Shown here one piece after another: positions 4,922-6,507 of a stretch of 6,507 bases of DNA (positions are counted from its first letter, which is position 1; each line of letters opens with the position of its first letter). The DNA comes from Desulfobacteraceae bacterium (GTDB lineage Bacteria; Desulfobacterota; DSM-4660; Desulfatiglandales; B25-G16). The translations under genes and the position numbers were made by a program. The notes under the pieces were generated by a model. The model saw nothing but the letters and a program-made list of their open reading frames with translations. It ran no database searches and had not been told where the DNA came from. The DNA lies in contig JAUWZC010000126.1 of the NCBI GenBank assembly GCA_030615565.1, positions 1-6,507 on the forward strand, read 5' to 3'.

Positions 4922-4999
4922 TTGGCCTGATTCCTTGACCCCAGTAAAATAGAAATAAAAAAGGCATTTCACGGGGCAGGGAAGGAGGAATCAGGCCAA
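4922..4999. repeat. 14-bp perfect inverted repeat with a 50-bp loop
   Basis: TTGGCCTGATTCCT (4922-4935) and AGGAATCAGGCCAA (4986-4999) are exact reverse complements. The intervening 50 bp are AT-rich with no coding frame. It could be a long-stem RNA hairpin, the ends of a very small non-autonomous element, or a protein-binding site. No target-site duplication is visible outside the arms. Confidence 0.75.
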
Positions 5000-5005
5000 A
5001 AGCCA

Positions 5006-5019
5006 GCCCCTGATGGGGC
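5006..5019. terminator. Short GC hairpin, weak terminator candidate
   Basis: GCCCC (5006-5010) and GGGGC (5015-5019) enclose a TGAT loop. The following plus-strand bases are GCTTTGATTT, only moderately T-rich, so termination would be weak at best. No gene on the plus strand ends just before it. Confidence 0.25.
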
Positions 5020-5076
5020 GCTTTGATTTGGACTATGAACAGGGTAGAGTGCTCAGAAAGGCCTTGTGCGGAGTGC

Positions 5077-5200
5077 TGTGGTTTGAGTGAATAATCCTCT
5101 TCCCGAATTGAGAGGCAGGACTCAAAAAAACTCTGAGCCTCTGTCCTGCTTAGCGGGATGAGAGATTGAAGACCCTTCTAGGGTCAGTATTCAAGCCACA
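5077..5200 (+). ncRNA. Candidate folded RNA domain upstream of the MFS gene
   Basis: A closing helix of 10 bp can form between TGTGGTTTGA (5077-5086) and TCAAGCCACA (5191-5200), with one G-U pair. Inside it are three further helices: CCTCTT (5096-5101) with GAGAGG (5110-5115), GCAGGAC (5115-5121) with GTCCTGC (5143-5149), and GACCC (5171-5175) with GGGTC (5181-5185). AGAGGC (5111-5116) could instead pair with GCCTCT (5137-5142), so two folds exclude each other. The layout is like a cis-regulatory leader, but no known riboswitch core was recognised. A promoter candidate lies downstream of it, which argues against it being the leader of the MFS mRNA. Confidence 0.35.
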
Positions 5201-5219
5201 CCCCTTGAAGGAGGGGTAG

Positions 5220-5248
5220 TTTACTTAAATCAAAGGACTATTTACAAT
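5220..5248 (+). promoter_or_regulatory. Promoter candidate for the MFS transporter gene
   Basis: TTTACT (5220-5225) and TACAAT (5243-5248) match consensus in four and five positions and are 17 bp apart. Transcription would begin near 5255, about 14 nt before the ATG. An ACCCCT/AGGGGT hairpin (5200-5217) sits directly upstream and may insulate the promoter. Confidence 0.5.
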
Positions 5249-5268
5249 TATCAACGGACATTACCAAA

Positions 5269-6507
5269 ATGAACCAGGATCATAAAAAAGTTGTTAGAAG
5301 TTGGAAGATGTATGATTGGGCCAATTCTGCATTTGCAACGACCATCATGGCAGCAGTGCTCCCTGAATTTTACAGCTCCGTTGCAGGCTCTACTCTGGAT
5401 AAAACCACAGCAACCAGTTATTGGGGATATTCCAATACAATCGCTATGCTACTTATTGCGATTGCAGCGCCTCTATTGGGCGCTATCAGTGACCACTCAG
5501 GCGCAAAAAAAAGATTTCTTGGTGGCTTTGCTTTTTTTGGCATTTTAGCTACTGCTCTTTTAATTGGCATAGGTAATGGTATGTGGTTTTATGCATCACT
5601 TCTCTATATCTTTGGAAGAGTGGGTTTTGGGGGCGGCAATATTTTTTACGATAGCCTGTTGCCCCATGTAGCCAGATCAGAGGAAATTGATAGGGTTTCT
5701 GCAGAGGGGTACGCCTATGGATATTTGGGCGGTGGAATACTTTTGGCTATAAATCTACTTATGATACTAAAACCGGGGTTTTTTGGGATCCCGAATGCTG
5801 AATGGGGCTCAAGGATATCTTTTCTTTCCGTTGCTATATGGTGGGCGGTTTTTTCCATACCCATTTTTAAAAATGTCTCTGAACCCCCGGCAGTCATTTC
5901 AATAGATGAAAGCGCTAATCCTTTATTGGCTGGATATCAGAGACTGAGAAGGACATTCAGGGATATTAGAAGATTTAAAGAGTTGGTAAAGTTTCTCTTG
6001 GCGTTCTGGCTTTATAATGATGGAGTAGGGACCATTATAATTATGGCTGTGATCTTTGGGGCAGAAATCGGGATCGGCAGATCTCATCTAATTGGGGCAA
6101 TTTTAATGGTACAGTTCCTTGGTGTTCCTTTTACTGTACTTTTCGGCAGGTTACCTAAGAAATTAGGAACAAAAAACTCAATTCTTTTAGCCTTGGGTGT
6201 CTATGCAATTGTAACGATTCTGGGATATTTCATGCAAAAGCCGCTCCACTTCTGGCTTCTGGCTTTTTTGGTTTCAATGGTTCAGGGTGGATCCCAGGCC
6301 CTTAGCAGATCTATGTTTGGATCGATGACACCGCCTTCGAGGTCAGCCGAATTTTTTGGTTTCTATAATGTTAGCAGTAAATTTGCAGGTATTATGGGGC
6401 CCACAATCTTTGGCATAGTAGGACAATTAACGGGTACAAGCAGGTTGAGCATTATCTCAATTATTATTTTCTTTTTGGCAGGGGCACTTATATTGACAAA
6501 AGTAGAT
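5269..6507 (+). CDS. UMF1-type MFS transporter (Atg22-like), last residues beyond the right edge
   Basis: The open frame gives 413 residues and is still open at the edge; family length suggests only a short tail is missing. The N-terminus carries MYDWANSAF (14-22), the hallmark of the UMF1 branch of the major facilitator superfamily, related to the Atg22 vacuolar effluxer. Other family features are the loop 2-3 motif GAISDHSGAKKR (71-82), FYDSLLP (126-132), LYNDG (248-252), a second GRLPKKLG loop and QGGSQALSRS (339-348). About twelve hydrophobic segments are visible, with a central basic cytoplasmic loop near 210-240. It is an inner-membrane permease; bacterial substrates are not established, and amino-acid or metabolite efflux is only suggested by Atg22. 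The start at 5269 has a poor ribosome binding site (ACGGAC), but the N-terminus before YDWANS matches relatives. It is divergent from the 395-aa gene. Confidence 0.93.
   Translation, partial: MNQDHKKVVRSWKMYDWANSAFATTIMAAVLPEFYSSVAGSTLDKTTATSYWGYSNTIAMLLIAIAAPLLGAISDHSGAKKRFLGGFAFFGILATALLIGIGNGMWFYASLLYIFGRVGFGGGNIFYDSLLPHVARSEEIDRVSAEGYAYGYLGGGILLAINLLMILKPGFFGIPNAEWGSRISFLSVAIWWAVFSIPIFKNVSEPPAVISIDESANPLLAGYQRLRRTFRDIRRFKELVKFLLAFWLYNDGVGTIIIMAVIFGAEIGIGRSHLIGAILMVQFLGVPFTVLFGRLPKKLGTKNSILLALGVYAIVTILGYFMQKPLHFWLLAFLVSMVQGGSQALSRSMFGSMTPPSRSAEFFGFYNVSSKFAGIMGPTIFGIVGQLTGTSRLSIISIIIFFLAGALILTKVD

Larger units (their letters stand above)
4746..5268. other. 523-bp divergent intergenic region rich in inverted repeats
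   Basis: The region separates the 395-aa gene from the MFS gene. It contains the promoters of both, a tandem CGCAGAG pair (4894-4909), a 14-bp inverted repeat (4922-4999), a GCCCC/GGGGC hairpin (5006-5019), a candidate folded domain (5077-5200) and an ACCCCT/AGGGGT hairpin (5200-5217). No coding frame with a credible start was found on either strand. Confidence 0.6.

Noticed and set aside
5291..5897. Other-frame open frames inside the MFS gene
   Set aside because: They overlap a frame with clear UMF1 motifs and twelve membrane segments.

Overview
This is a 6.5-kb accessory-looking stretch of a bacterial chromosome. Base composition is moderately AT-rich and several promoters are sigma70-like. 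Protein flavour and the abundance of short palindromic repeats fit a Gram-negative anaerobe of the Desulfobacterota type, but that assignment is a low-confidence impression; no taxonomic marker gene is present.

Left part (1-1860, minus strand). A type II toxin-antitoxin pair, a ribbon-helix-helix antitoxin at 1765-1532 and a RelE/ParE-fold toxin at 1545-1306, is followed 41 bp downstream on the same strand by a large gene that runs off the left edge. That gene encodes an N-terminal phospholipase-D (HKD) nuclease-like domain fused to an SNF2/superfamily-2 helicase core. The TA genes have a perfect consensus promoter (TTGACA, 17 bp, TATAAT) with a 16-bp perfect palindrome in the spacer. The toxin stops just after its VVKAG strand, and the missing C-terminal Tyr block can be read in another frame, so the toxin may be broken.

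Middle part (1861-3557). Most of the first 700 bp is non-coding and repeat-rich. A 107-bp unit with two GC-rich hairpins occurs twice, 333 bp apart, with one difference. The two hairpins inside each unit are themselves related by a compensatory base-pair change. A tiny vestige matching the 3' end of the gene at 4745-3558 lies at 1864-1896. A vapBC toxin-antitoxin operon (3155-2581, minus strand) follows, with an operator-like inverted repeat between its -35 and -10 and a predicted leaderless start.

Right part (3558-6507). A 395-aa unrecognised helical-repeat protein (minus strand) with its own good promoter is divergent from a plus-strand UMF1-type MFS transporter that is almost complete at the right edge. 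The 523 bp between them holds a 14-bp inverted repeat, several hairpins and a candidate folded RNA domain with mutually exclusive helices.

Taken together, two TA modules, a nuclease-helicase fusion and repeated palindromes resemble a defence or genomic-island setting. Nothing in the window proves that the modules act together.
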